In this document: one piece after another, positions 1 to 8,607 of the stretch
Layout of the letters: the number at the start of each line of letters is the position of its first letter
Position numbering within the stretch: position 1 is the first letter of the stretch
Assembly: GCA_965278945.1 (NCBI GenBank)
Contig: OZ257128.1
Coordinates: 2,852,001 to 2,916,000 of the forward strand
Length of the DNA stretch: 64,000 bases
From: UBA10649 sp965278945
GTDB lineage: Bacteria; Actinomycetota; Actinomycetes; S36-B12
Direction of reading: 5' to 3'
Made by a program: the position numbers and the translations under genes
Notes under the pieces: model-generated
What the model was told of the DNA's origin: nothing
The model's input: the letters and a program-made list of their open reading frames with translations, nothing else
Databases searched by the model: none

Positions 1-82
1 GATCGCCAAGGCGGACAAGCGCTTCGTCGTCAAGCAGCGCACCCTGCGCGATCGGTTCGAGGACCTGTTCTTCACTAAGTAG
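1..82 (+). CDS. C-terminal end of an unidentified protein (partial)
   Basis: An open frame enters from the left edge and stops at TAG 80-82. The last 26 residues are basic and aromatic-rich and end in DLFFTK. I recognise no family from so short a tail. It converges on clpB and the two stop regions overlap by 8 bp, which is common for real neighbouring genes in this genome. That it is coding is plausible but rests only on the open frame and its position. Confidence 0.45.
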   Translation, partial: IAKADKRFVVKQRTLRDRFEDLFFTK

Positions 83-2657
83 CCGACAGCACGAGGTCAC
101 TGCCGTCGGCGAGTGCGTCGACGATCACCTCGTCACCATCGCGAATGTCCCCGGACAGGATCCCCTTGGCCAGCTTGTCGCCGACGGCAACCTGAACGAG
201 CCGCCGCAGCGGCCGCGCACCGTAGATCGGGTCGAAGCCGCGATCGACGAGCCACGCCTTGGCCGCGTCGGTGACGGACAGTGCGATGCGCCTGTCGGTG
301 AGCCGCTTCTGCAGGTGCGCGAGCTGGATATCGGCCACGTGCGTGAGCTGCTCGCGGTCCAACGGCTCGAAAGTGACAACGCCGTCGAGGCGGTTGAGGA
401 ATTCGGGCCGGAACTGCTGGCGCACCAGGGCGAGCACCTGCTCCTTGCGCTCCTCGTAGGGAACCGTGAGATCGACCAGGAACGACGATCCGAGATTCGA
501 TGTGAGGATGAGCATCACGTTGCGGAAGTCGACGGTGCGTCCTTGTCCATCGGTGAGGCGGCCGTCATCGAGCACTTGCAGCAGGATGTCGAAGACCTCC
601 GGATGAGCCTTCTCCACCTCGTCGAGAAGCAGGACTGAGTACGGGCGCCGGCGAACCGCCTCGGTCAGCTGACCGCCCTCCTCGTAGCCGACGTATCCGG
701 GCGGCGCGCCAACGAGTCGAGCGACCGAGTGCTTCTCGGAGTACTCGCTCATGTCGATGCGCACCATCGCGCGCTCGTCGTCGAACAGGTACTCGGCCAG
801 CGCCTTGGCGAGCTCGGTCTTGCCGACGCCGGTTGGTCCTAGGAACATGAACGAGCCGGTCGGACGGTCCGGGTCGGAGATGCCCGCGCGAGCGCGGCGC
901 ACCGCGTCGCTGACCTCGCGAACGGCCTCGTCCTGGCCGACCACGCGCTTGCCGAGCTCGGCCTCCATGCGCAGCAGCTTCGCGGTCTCACCCTCGAGCA
1001 GACGGCCGGCCGGGATGCCCGTCCACACCGCGACGACCTGCGCGATGTCGTCGGCGGTGACCTCCTCCTTGACCATCGCGGAGCGCTCGTTTGTCTCGGC
1101 GGTGACGCGTGCGAGCTCCTCCTCGAAGGTCGGCAACTCCGCATACAGGATGCGCGATGCCTGCTCGAAGTCCCCCGATCGCTGAGCGCGCTCGGCAGTC
1201 GCCCGAAGCTCGTCGATCAGAACCTTGATCTCGCCGATCCGGTCAAGGCCCTTCTTCTCGGTCTCCCAGCGCGCGCGCAGCGCGCCGAGTTCCTCGTCCT
1301 TGTCGGCGATCTCAGCGCGGATCTTTACCAGGCGTTCCTGCGATGCCTCGTCGGTCTCCTTGGCGACCGCCATTTCCTCCATGCGCAGGCGATCCACCTG
1401 ACGCTGCAGCACGTCGATCTCCTCGGGTGAGGAGTCGATCTCCATGCGTAGTCGCGACGCGGCCTCGTCCATCAGGTCGATGGCCTTGTCGGGCAGGAAG
1501 CGCGAGGTGATGTAGCGATCGGACAGCGTCGCGGCGGCGACTAGTGCCGAGTCGGAGATGACAACCTTGTGGTGCGCCTCGTACTTCTCCTTGATGCCAC
1601 GAAGGATGGCGATCGTGTCCTCGACCGAGGGCTGGCTGACGTAGACCTGCTGGAAGCGGCGCTCGAGGGCCGCGTCCTTCTCGATGTACTTGCGGTACTC
1701 GTCGAGAGTCGTCGCACCGATCATGCGCAGTTCACCTCGCGCGAGCAGCGGCTTGAGCATGTTGCCCGCATCCATCGCGGACTCCCCGCTCGCACCGGTG
1801 CCGACCACGGTGTGCAGTTCGTCGATGAAGGTGATGATCTGCCCGTCGGCGCCCTTGATCTCGTCGAGCACAGCCTTCAGTCGCTCCTCGAACTCGCCGC
1901 GGTACTTCGCCCCCGCGACCATCGCGCCGAGGTCGAGGGCGATGAGCGACTTGCCCTGCAACGAGGTGGGGACGTCGCCCTCGACGATGCGGCGGGCGAG
2001 GCCCTCGACAACTGCTGTCTTGCCGACACCCGGCTCGCCGATGAGCACCGGGTTGTTCTTGGTGCGGCGGGACAGCACCTGGATCGTGCGACGAACCTCC
2101 TCGTCGCGTCCGATGACGGGATCGATCTTCCCCTCGCGGGCACGTGCGGTGAGGTCGATGCCGAACTTCTCCAGCGCCTGGAAGGTCTGCTCGGGGTTCT
2201 GGGTGGTGACGCGCGTACTCCCCTTGACGCGGGCGAGCGCCTCGATCAGCACCGCAGGCGTGGCGCCCTGCTGGGACAGGCGTGCCATCACGTCGGGGCC
2301 GCCGTCCTTGGCGAGCGCGATGAGCAGGTGCTCGGTGCTGACGAACTCGTCGCCGCGCTCCTTGGCCACCGACTCCGCGGTCGTGAGTACCCGATGCGTC
2401 GACGCGCTGAGCTGGGGTGCCGACACGCTCGCTCCGCTGGCGGACGGCAGCGCGCGGATTGCCGCACGAACCTCCGAGGTCAGCAGCGGCACGTTCGCGC
2501 CGACCGCATCCAGCAGTGCGGTGGCGATGCCCTCGCCCTGCTGCAGCAGGGAGTCGAGCAGGTGCATCGGCTCAACCTGCGCGTTGCCATTCGACGCCGC
2601 GATGCGCACGGATGCGCCGAGTGCGTCCTGGCTCTTGGTCGTGAACTGAATATCCAT
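75..2657 (-). CDS. clpB: ATP-dependent disaggregase ClpB (Hsp104 family)
   Basis: Hexameric AAA+ chaperone that pulls polypeptides out of aggregates together with DnaK/DnaJ/GrpE in the cytoplasm. The 860 residues match the usual family length. Seen in order: the N-terminal Clp repeat domain (about 1-145), the first ATPase with Walker A GEPGVGKT near residue 207, the long coiled-coil middle domain (about 400-525), and the second ATPase with Walker A GPTGVGKT near 605 and sensor motif NRLD near 770. The ATG start follows the hspR stop by 8 bp, making it the last gene of dnaK-grpE-dnaJ-hspR-clpB. Transcription is probably from the dnaK promoter, with possible internal starts. Confidence 0.98.
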   Translation of the reverse strand: MDIQFTTKSQDALGASVRIAASNGNAQVEPMHLLDSLLQQGEGIATALLDAVGANVPLLTSEVRAAIRALPSASGASVSAPQLSASTHRVLTTAESVAKERGDEFVSTEHLLIALAKDGGPDVMARLSQQGATPAVLIEALARVKGSTRVTTQNPEQTFQALEKFGIDLTARAREGKIDPVIGRDEEVRRTIQVLSRRTKNNPVLIGEPGVGKTAVVEGLARRIVEGDVPTSLQGKSLIALDLGAMVAGAKYRGEFEERLKAVLDEIKGADGQIITFIDELHTVVGTGASGESAMDAGNMLKPLLARGELRMIGATTLDEYRKYIEKDAALERRFQQVYVSQPSVEDTIAILRGIKEKYEAHHKVVISDSALVAAATLSDRYITSRFLPDKAIDLMDEAASRLRMEIDSSPEEIDVLQRQVDRLRMEEMAVAKETDEASQERLVKIRAEIADKDEELGALRARWETEKKGLDRIGEIKVLIDELRATAERAQRSGDFEQASRILYAELPTFEEELARVTAETNERSAMVKEEVTADDIAQVVAVWTGIPAGRLLEGETAKLLRMEAELGKRVVGQDEAVREVSDAVRRARAGISDPDRPTGSFMFLGPTGVGKTELAKALAEYLFDDERAMVRIDMSEYSEKHSVARLVGAPPGYVGYEEGGQLTEAVRRRPYSVLLLDEVEKAHPEVFDILLQVLDDGRLTDGQGRTVDFRNVMLILTSNLGSSFLVDLTVPYEERKEQVLALVRQQFRPEFLNRLDGVVTFEPLDREQLTHVADIQLAHLQKRLTDRRIALSVTDAAKAWLVDRGFDPIYGARPLRRLVQVAVGDKLAKGILSGDIRDGDEVIVDALADGSDLVLSAT

Positions 2658-2665
2658 TCGTCTAC

Positions 2666-3034
2666 CTACCTAGTCCGAGGTGGTCTCCAGACCACCAGCG
2701 AAGTGGACGTCTGCTCGCGGGTGAACTCGGCGAGCCGAGTCCGGAGCATGCGCACCTCTTCTTGCAGTTCGAGTACTCGGCGGATCCCTTCGAGAGTCAG
2801 ACCCTGAGCCGAGAGGTCGGCGATCTCGCGCAGTCGCGCGATGTCGTTCGCCGAGTAGAGACGGTTGCGGCCGCCGACCCGCGTCGGTACGACAAGGCCG
2901 AGCCGGTCGTACTGACGAAGGGTCTGCGGATGCAGCGCGGACAGTGACGCGGCGACCGAGATCGCGTACACGGGAGTCTCGTCCGCGACTCGAAAGCCGG
3001 TCCGCTCCGCCCGTGCGTGCCGGTCGGTGGTCAT
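2666..3034 (-). CDS. hspR: Heat-shock repressor HspR (MerR family)
   Basis: MerR-type DNA-binding protein of 122 residues that represses the dnaK operon in actinobacteria by binding HAIR inverted repeats, with DnaK as co-repressor (established for Streptomyces and Mycobacterium). The winged helix-turn-helix lies at about 22-90, with the LHPQTLRQYDRLGLV recognition region and the GGRNRLYS wing, followed by a short coiled coil (about 85-105). The ATG overlaps the dnaJ stop by 4 bp (ATGA), implying translational coupling. The likely operator is 6729-6749 upstream of dnaK, so the loop is autoregulatory. Confidence 0.95.
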   Translation of the reverse strand: MTTDRHARAERTGFRVADETPVYAISVAASLSALHPQTLRQYDRLGLVVPTRVGGRNRLYSANDIARLREIADLSAQGLTLEGIRRVLELQEEVRMLRTRLAEFTREQTSTSLVVWRPPRTR

Positions 3035-4215
3035 GGCGCGACCCGTGGACCTTGCGCACCCTCCGCCAGCGCGAAGAGCTCGCGGCGAGGATCCTCTGCG
3101 GCCACCTGATCGGCGTACTGCTGCAGAGCCTCGCGTGCTCCGTCCGTCAAGGTCTCGGGGACCTTGACGTCGACGCTCACCAGGAGGTCACCGTTGGTAC
3201 CGTCCTTGCGTCGGATTCCCTTGCCACGCACCCGAAAGGTGCGTCCATTGGAGGTTCCGGCGGGCAGCTTCACGGTGACCGATCCACCGCGAGGAACCGG
3301 CACGGCAATCTCTCCGCCAAGTGCCGCCTCGGTGAACGTGACCGGCACCGTGACGGTGATGTTGTCGACCTTGCGCGCGAACACCGGGTGCGGCGCGATG
3401 GCGATATCGACGAGCAGATCGCCGCTGGGGCCACCCCGCTCGCCCGCGGCACCCTTGCCCTTGAGCCTGATGCGAGCGCCGTTCTTCACGCCGGCCGGTA
3501 TACGCGCCTGGACGACGCGAGTGCTCAGTCCGCGCCCGCCGCCATGACACGTCGGACACGGGTCGTCGACGTAAAGTCCGCGACCCTTGCAGGTCACGCA
3601 TGGGTCGGCGAACGCGAAGCCGCCGGCGTTCCGCGTCGTCTGCCCGGTGCCATCGCAGGTCGGGCACATGCGTGGGACGGTGCCGGACTTGGCGCCGGTG
3701 CCATGACAACTCGAGCACGGTGCGTCGCTCGACAGTCGAAGGGGCACGGTGACGCCGTCGAGCGCGTCGTCGAATGACAGCGTCAGCGAGCTCTCGAGGT
3801 CGGCGCCGCGACGCGGCTGCCGACTGCGGGGCCCGGCGTTTCCTCCCCGACGGTTGAAGATGCCGCCGAGGAAGTCACCGAACCCGCCGGTGTCTCCCTC
3901 GCCGAACAGGTCGTCCATGTTGACGTTGTACTGGGGGCCGCCGCCCGAGGCACCGAAGTTGCCCCGCGAGTAGCCGCCGCCACTGAACAGGGACCGCGCC
4001 TCGTCGTACTCCTTGCGCTTGGCGTCGTCGGACAGCACGTCGTACGCCTCGGAGACCCCCTTGAACCGCTCCTCGGACTCCTTGTTGCCCGGGTTCTTGT
4101 CCGGGTGGAGTTCGCGCGCGAGCTTGCGGTACTTCTTCTTGATCTCGTCGGCCGTGGCGTCCTTCGATACGCCGAGCACGGCGTAGAAGTCCTTCTCGAG
4201 CCAGTCCTTGTTCAC
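3031..4215 (-). CDS. dnaJ: Chaperone DnaJ (Hsp40, type I)
   Basis: Co-chaperone that delivers substrates to DnaK and stimulates its ATPase. Its 394 residues have full type I architecture: a J domain (about 8-75) with the HPD tripeptide in LHPDKNPGN, a Gly/Phe-rich linker (about 80-125), four CxxCxGxG zinc-binding repeats (CSSCHGTG, CPTCDGTG, CVTCKGRG, CPTCHGGG), then the two beta-barrel substrate domains. The N-terminal MNKDWLEKDFYAVLG is typical of actinobacterial DnaJ1, the copy linked to dnaK. The gene is 14 bp downstream of grpE and overlaps hspR by 4 bp. Confidence 0.97.
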   Translation of the reverse strand: MNKDWLEKDFYAVLGVSKDATADEIKKKYRKLARELHPDKNPGNKESEERFKGVSEAYDVLSDDAKRKEYDEARSLFSGGGYSRGNFGASGGGPQYNVNMDDLFGEGDTGGFGDFLGGIFNRRGGNAGPRSRQPRRGADLESSLTLSFDDALDGVTVPLRLSSDAPCSSCHGTGAKSGTVPRMCPTCDGTGQTTRNAGGFAFADPCVTCKGRGLYVDDPCPTCHGGGRGLSTRVVQARIPAGVKNGARIRLKGKGAAGERGGPSGDLLVDIAIAPHPVFARKVDNITVTVPVTFTEAALGGEIAVPVPRGGSVTVKLPAGTSNGRTFRVRGKGIRRKDGTNGDLLVSVDVKVPETLTDGAREALQQYADQVAAEDPRRELFALAEGAQGPRVAP

Positions 4216-4229
4216 AGGTGCTGCTTTCG

Positions 4230-4823
4230 TCAGTCGGTGCCGGCGACGGCCACGCGGGCCGGTCGCAGAACACGGCCTGCGAAGCGGTAGCCCGGCTGGT
4301 AGACCGCGACAACTGTCGGTTCGTTTACCTCGTCGCGAGCCTCGGTGGTCAGTGCTTCGTGGAACGTTGGGTCGAATGCCTCGCCAGGCTCGCCGAACTT
4401 CTCGAGCCCGACGCGTGCCAGTGCCGCCTCGAGTGACTCGCCGACGCTCTTGAACGCGCCCTCGAGCTCGCCGTGCTGGCGAGCGCGATCGACGTCGTCG
4501 ACCATCGGCAGCAACTCCGACAGCACTCCGCTGACGGCCATCTCGCGAACGAGCTCACGATCACGATCCACGCGTCGCCTGTAGTTCGCGTACTCCGCGT
4601 GCACTCGCTGCAAGTCATTCGTCAGCTCGGCCAGCTTCGCGTCCGCATCGCTGACCGCCGCATCGAGGATGTCGTCGACGGTCAACTCGTCCCCGAGATC
4701 GGGTCCGTCAGCCGGGGATGCCGGCTGACGGACCTCGTTGGTCTCAGGGTCGACGCGACGCTTGTCCGTGAACCGGATTCCCGTCGGCTCGAACTCCTGC
4801 GAGCCTTGATCCTCGTTCGTCAC
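4230..4823 (-). CDS. grpE: Nucleotide exchange factor GrpE
   Basis: GrpE releases ADP from DnaK. The protein has 197 residues: a disordered acidic N-terminus (about 1-50), the long helical dimerisation segment (about 50-110), and the C-terminal beta domain with the family pattern FDPTFHEAL and PGYRFAGRVLRPARVAV. The ATG overlaps the dnaK stop by 4 bp, so grpE is translationally coupled to dnaK. The long N-terminal acidic extension is usual for actinobacteria. Confidence 0.96.
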   Translation of the reverse strand: MTNEDQGSQEFEPTGIRFTDKRRVDPETNEVRQPASPADGPDLGDELTVDDILDAAVSDADAKLAELTNDLQRVHAEYANYRRRVDRDRELVREMAVSGVLSELLPMVDDVDRARQHGELEGAFKSVGESLEAALARVGLEKFGEPGEAFDPTFHEALTTEARDEVNEPTVVAVYQPGYRFAGRVLRPARVAVAGTD

Positions 4824-6676
4824 TTGGACTTGTCCTCGGTCTCGTCCTCATCAACGATCTCCGCGTCGACGACGTCGTCCTCGGACATGTCGGCCTCGGC
4901 ATCAGCGGCACCTTCCGCGCCTGCTGCAGCACCGGCCTCCTGAGCAGCCGCGTACATGGCCGCCCCGAGTGCCTGGCTCGCCGTGGCGACCTTGTCGGTC
5001 GCTGTACGCATCGCCGGGATGTCGTTGGCCTCGATGGCCTTCTTCAGTTCATCGAGCGGTCCGTCGACATTGGCCTTGGCATCAGCCGGGACCTTGTCGG
5101 CGTTGTCGGCGAGGAACTTCTCGGTCTGGTACACCAGCGCCTCGGCGCTGTTGCGGACCTCGACCTCGTCACGACGCTGCTTGTCCTCTTCGGCGTGCTG
5201 CTCGGCCTCGCGCATCATCCGATCGATCTCGTCCTTGTTCAGGGCCGAGCCGCCGGAGATCGTCATCGACTGCTCCTTCTGCGTCGCGAGGTCCTTGGCG
5301 GACACATGCACGATGCCGTTGGCGTCGATGTCGAACGTGACCTCAACCTGCGGGACGCCGCGAGGTGCCGGCGGGAGGCCGGTCAGCTCGAAGGTGCCCA
5401 GCCGCTTGTTGTACGCGGCCATCTCGCGCTCGCCCTGGTAAACCTGGATGAGAACGGACGGCTGGTTGTCGTCGGCGGTGGTGAAGATCTCGCTGCGCTT
5501 GGTCGGGATGGTCGTGTTGCGCTCGATGAGCCGCGTCATGACGCCGCCCTTGGTCTCGATGCCCAGCGACAGCGGGGTCACGTCGAGCAGCAGCACGTCC
5601 TTGACCTCGCCCTTGAGCACGCCGGCCTGGAGTGCGGCGCCGATGGCGACGACCTCGTCCGGGTTCACGCTCTTGTTGGGCTCCTTGCCGGTCTCGGTCT
5701 TCACCAGCTCGGTGACGGCCGGCATGCGCGTCGAGCCGCCGACCAGGACGACCTGATCGATCTTGTCGATGCTGATGCCCGCGTCCTTGAGCACGGACTG
5801 GAACGGTGCCTTGGTGCGGTCGAGCAGATCGGACGTCAGTGACTCGAACTGCGCACGCGACAGGCTCTCCTCCAGGTGGAGGGGACCATCGGCGCTGGCA
5901 GTGATGTACGGCAGGTTGATCGAGCTCTGCATCGAGCTGGACAGCTCGATCTTCGCCTTCTCCGCTGCCTCACGCAGGCGCTGCATGGCCATCTTGTCCT
6001 TGGACAGGTCGACGCCGTGCGCGTTCTTGAACTGGGTCACGAGCCAGTCGACGACCTTGTTGTCCCAGTCGTCGCCACCGAGATGGTTGTCACCGCTGGT
6101 GGCCTTGACCTCGACGACTCCGTCGCCGATCTCCAGCAGCGACACGTCGAACGTGCCACCACCGAGGTCGAACACGAGAATCGTCTGCTCCTCGTCGCCC
6201 TTGTCCAGGCCGTACGCGAGTGCGGCCGCAGTGGGCTCGTTGATGATGCGCAGGACGTTGAGGCCCGCGATCTCGCCGGCCTCCTTGGTGGCCTGGCGCT
6301 CGGCGTCGCTGAAGTAGGCCGGCACGGTGATGACCGCGTCGGTGACGTTCTCGCCCAGGTAGGCCTCGGCGTCGCGCTTGAGCTTGCCAAGCGTGCGGGC
6401 GCTGATCTCCTGCGGCGTGTACGGCTTGCCGTCGATGTCGACGGTCCACGTGGTGCCCATGTGGCGCTTGACGGACCGCACGGTGCGGTCGACGTTGGTG
6501 ACGGCCTGGCGCTTGGCGACCTCGCCGACCAGGACCTCGCCGTTCTTCGCGAAGGCGACGACGGACGGGGTGGTCCGTGAGCCTTCGGCGTTCGCGATGA
6601 CGACGGGTTCGCCGCCCTCAAGAACCGAGACGACCGAGTTGGTCGTGCCCAGGTCGATACCCACTGCTCGGGCCAT
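4820..6676 (-). CDS. dnaK: Chaperone DnaK (Hsp70)
   Basis: ATP-driven Hsp70, first gene of the chaperone operon. The 618 residues include the phosphate-1 motif GIDLGTTNS at the N-terminus, the phosphate-2 motif VFDLGGGTFDVSLLE near 170, the adenosine motif VLVGGSTRMP near 310, the substrate-binding beta domain with DVTPLSLGIETKGG near 365, and a charged C-terminal lid. Like other Gram-positive DnaK proteins it lacks the extra nucleotide-domain segment of Gram-negative homologues. The ATG is at 6676, with a purine-rich ribosome-binding stretch just upstream. Regulation is inferred from the HAIR element and overlapping promoter at 6720-6749. Confidence 0.98.
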   Translation of the reverse strand: MARAVGIDLGTTNSVVSVLEGGEPVVIANAEGSRTTPSVVAFAKNGEVLVGEVAKRQAVTNVDRTVRSVKRHMGTTWTVDIDGKPYTPQEISARTLGKLKRDAEAYLGENVTDAVITVPAYFSDAERQATKEAGEIAGLNVLRIINEPTAAALAYGLDKGDEEQTILVFDLGGGTFDVSLLEIGDGVVEVKATSGDNHLGGDDWDNKVVDWLVTQFKNAHGVDLSKDKMAMQRLREAAEKAKIELSSSMQSSINLPYITASADGPLHLEESLSRAQFESLTSDLLDRTKAPFQSVLKDAGISIDKIDQVVLVGGSTRMPAVTELVKTETGKEPNKSVNPDEVVAIGAALQAGVLKGEVKDVLLLDVTPLSLGIETKGGVMTRLIERNTTIPTKRSEIFTTADDNQPSVLIQVYQGEREMAAYNKRLGTFELTGLPPAPRGVPQVEVTFDIDANGIVHVSAKDLATQKEQSMTISGGSALNKDEIDRMMREAEQHAEEDKQRRDEVEVRNSAEALVYQTEKFLADNADKVPADAKANVDGPLDELKKAIEANDIPAMRTATDKVATASQALGAAMYAAAQEAGAAAGAEGAADAEADMSEDDVVDAEIVDEDETEDKSK

Positions 6677-6719
6677 GGTGGTGGTGCTCCTTCGTTTGTC
6701 GGTGACGTTGGTACGTCCA

Positions 6720-6749
6720 AAACTATGCTATGAGTCTACCCGACTCAAT
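6720..6749 (-). promoter_or_regulatory. dnaK operon promoter with HAIR operator
   Basis: On the minus strand TTGAGT (6748-6743) and TAGTTT (6725-6720) are separated by exactly 17 bp, a good -35/-10 pair about 45 bp upstream of the dnaK ATG. The inverted repeat TATGAGT-N7-ACTCAAT (6729-6749) overlaps the -35 box and the spacer. It matches the HAIR consensus CTTGAGT-N7-ACTCAAG at 12 of 14 positions. Since hspR is in the operon, HspR repression by blocking polymerase is the natural reading. Confidence 0.85.
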
Positions 6750-6792
6750 TACTCGATGCAACTCGGCGCACATCAACTCTGCCGCAAACGCC

Positions 6793-6854
6793 GTTGAGTG
6801 GCCAGTCGTGGGGGTCCACAGACGGTTCGGAACCCCCACGACTGGCCACTCAAC
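6793..6854. terminator. Perfect 23-bp inverted repeat after hutG
   Basis: The arms 6793-6815 and 6832-6854 are perfect reverse complements of 23 bp around a 16-bp loop. The repeat lies 18 bp past the hutG stop and upstream of the dnaK promoter, so it can insulate the chaperone operon from hutG readthrough. There is no T-tract, so intrinsic termination is inferred from position and stem strength. Confidence 0.6.
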
Positions 6855-6871
6855 TGGGGGAAGAAGGTTGT

Positions 6872-7759
6872 TTAGCGGGAGGCGAGGCCGGCGGCGGCCT
6901 CGAGGAGGAGCAGGGCGCCCAGACGCACGGTGCGCTGGTCGGCGCTGTCAGCGGTCGCGTCGATCTCGGCGATGTCCACGGACTCGACGGCTCGGTGCGC
7001 CCCGGCGAGGAAGGCAGCCTGACGCAACTCATCCGCACCGATCCCCCCGGGCGCGGCCGCCGGGCAGCCGGGCACGACGGCGCGGTCGCACACGTCGACG
7101 TCGAGATCGACGTGGACAGGTCCGCCCGCGGAGGCCGCGATCTCCAGCGCCTCGGCCATGGCGTCGGCAATCGGCCGGGTCCGCAGCGCGCCGCGGGTGA
7201 TCACGGTGATGCCCAGGTCGCGAGCGCGTGCGGCGTACTCCGCCGAGTTGGAGAAGTCGGCGATGCCGATCTGGACGACGCGCTGGCCCGAAAGCCCGGC
7301 TTCGACGAGGCGGCGCACGGGCGAGCCATTGCTGACGCCGTCGCGAAGATCGTGATGCGCGTCGAGAGTGACCAGGCCGGCGGAAGCGATCCTCGGTCCC
7401 CACACTCCTAGGGCAACGCCGTAGGTCAGTGAGTTGTCGCCGCCGAGGGCGATGAGCAGCCTGGCGGTCGGCGCGAGCTGACCCACCTGCGCGGTGACCC
7501 GTGCCTCGCCATCGTCGAAGTCAGGATCGAGGACATCGCCCGCATCGAACGCGACGAGCGACCGAACATCAACGTCTGCGGACGCCGAGTAGGTCGAGTA
7601 GCGCGCGAGCGCCGCGCGGATCGCCGCGGGAGTCGCGTGCGCACCGGTCGCGCTGATCGAGGTGCGATGGGCCGGAACTCCAATAACCGCAACGTCACAC
7701 GGACCTTCGGAGTTTGCCAGCCATTCGCTCGCGCGGGGCCACGCGGAGTCCTCGCTCAT
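6872..7759 (-). CDS. hutG: Arginase-family formimidoylglutamase (histidine utilisation)
   Basis: Ureohydrolase of 295 residues, most likely converting N-formimidoyl-L-glutamate to glutamate and formamide as the last step of histidine breakdown. The Mn-binding motifs of the arginase family are visible: GGDNSLTYG near 107, the metal-ligand motif DAHHDLRDG near 135, and DLDVDVCD near 230. The neighbouring hut genes argue for HutG rather than agmatinase, although family members are hard to separate by sequence. The ATG overlaps the IclR stop by 4 bp, so regulator and enzyme are co-transcribed, divergent from hutUIH. Confidence 0.85.
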   Translation of the reverse strand: MSEDSAWPRASEWLANSEGPCDVAVIGVPAHRTSISATGAHATPAAIRAALARYSTYSASADVDVRSLVAFDAGDVLDPDFDDGEARVTAQVGQLAPTARLLIALGGDNSLTYGVALGVWGPRIASAGLVTLDAHHDLRDGVSNGSPVRRLVEAGLSGQRVVQIGIADFSNSAEYAARARDLGITVITRGALRTRPIADAMAEALEIAASAGGPVHVDLDVDVCDRAVVPGCPAAAPGGIGADELRQAAFLAGAHRAVESVDIAEIDATADSADQRTVRLGALLLLEAAAGLASR

Positions 7760-8526
7760 GGCGCTCCCATTCGCTTTGACAGGTCACGGGCCGCTCGCGC
7801 AGCGTGCTTCGCGAGCTCGGCACGAGCCTTCGGATCGACGCGATCCGATCTGAACGTTAGCCCGATGGATGCCACGGGGCGCCCGGAATGGTCGCGCGCT
7901 GCCACCGCGACGGACGCATACCCAGGCACGATGAACCCGTCCTCCTCCGCCCAGCCACGGGCCCGCTCGGTCGACAGGAGTCGGGCCAGAGCCGAAGGCG
8001 AGGTGGGTCCAGTGCCCGTGCGATCGACGAACGCACCCTTCGACGGGAACAGGGCGCGAATCTGGGCGGCGGGGAGTTCGGCGAGCACCGCGCGACCCGA
8101 AGCCGTGAGCGACGCCGGCAGGCGAACGCCGACCTCTGCGATCGTCGTCACCGGACTGCGCGGTGACTCGGTCAGCAGGTACAACGTCTCCCGGCCGTGC
8201 AGCACGCCAAGGTGCGCGACCGCCGAAGCCAGGTTCGCGATGTCGTGCGCCAGCCGGTGCAGCACCGGTCGGCCGAATCGCTCGAGCGGCTCGTGACGCA
8301 GGTACGCGGCACCGATCTCGAAAGCTCCGACGCCGAGCCCCCAGCGCTCATCCTCGGGATAGTGGGCGACGAAGCCGGCCGTCTGCATCGCGGCGAGCAG
8401 GTGGTACGTCGACGACCGCGGCAGGCCGAGCTGCCGCGCCAATGCGGATGCGGACACCGGTCCCGGTGCCGCCGCCAGAGCGCGCAGCACGGATAGCGCT
8501 CGCGTCGCTGCGGTGGCGTTCGACAT
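7756..8526 (-). CDS. IclR-family regulator of histidine utilisation
   Basis: A 256-residue IclR protein with an N-terminal winged helix-turn-helix (about 5-65, recognition region LARQLGLPRSSTYHLLAAMQ) and a C-terminal effector-binding domain (about 80-250). It sits between hutG, with which it overlaps by 4 bp, and the divergent hutU. It therefore probably controls both operons from the 81-bp intergenic region, which carries the palindrome CTGACATGTCAG. An effector such as urocanate or histidine is assumed by analogy with hut regulators and is not shown by the sequence. Confidence 0.88.
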   Translation of the reverse strand: MSNATAATRALSVLRALAAAPGPVSASALARQLGLPRSSTYHLLAAMQTAGFVAHYPEDERWGLGVGAFEIGAAYLRHEPLERFGRPVLHRLAHDIANLASAVAHLGVLHGRETLYLLTESPRSPVTTIAEVGVRLPASLTASGRAVLAELPAAQIRALFPSKGAFVDRTGTGPTSPSALARLLSTERARGWAEEDGFIVPGYASVAVAARDHSGRPVASIGLTFRSDRVDPKARAELAKHAARAARDLSKRMGAP

Positions 8527-8607
8527 CGGCTCCCTGAATCTGACATGTCAGACAGTTGTTCGTCGAATCGTATTCCCAACGAAACTCGACCTCGCTGGAA
8601 TTGGCCC
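8527..8607. promoter_or_regulatory. Divergent hut control region
   Basis: The short spacer between the divergent IclR gene and hutU contains the perfect 12-bp palindrome CTGACATGTCAG at 8540-8551, close to the regulator's start codon. This is a candidate IclR operator serving both directions. The segment is noticeably more AT-rich than the flanking genes. No convincing -35/-10 pair was assigned. Confidence 0.5.
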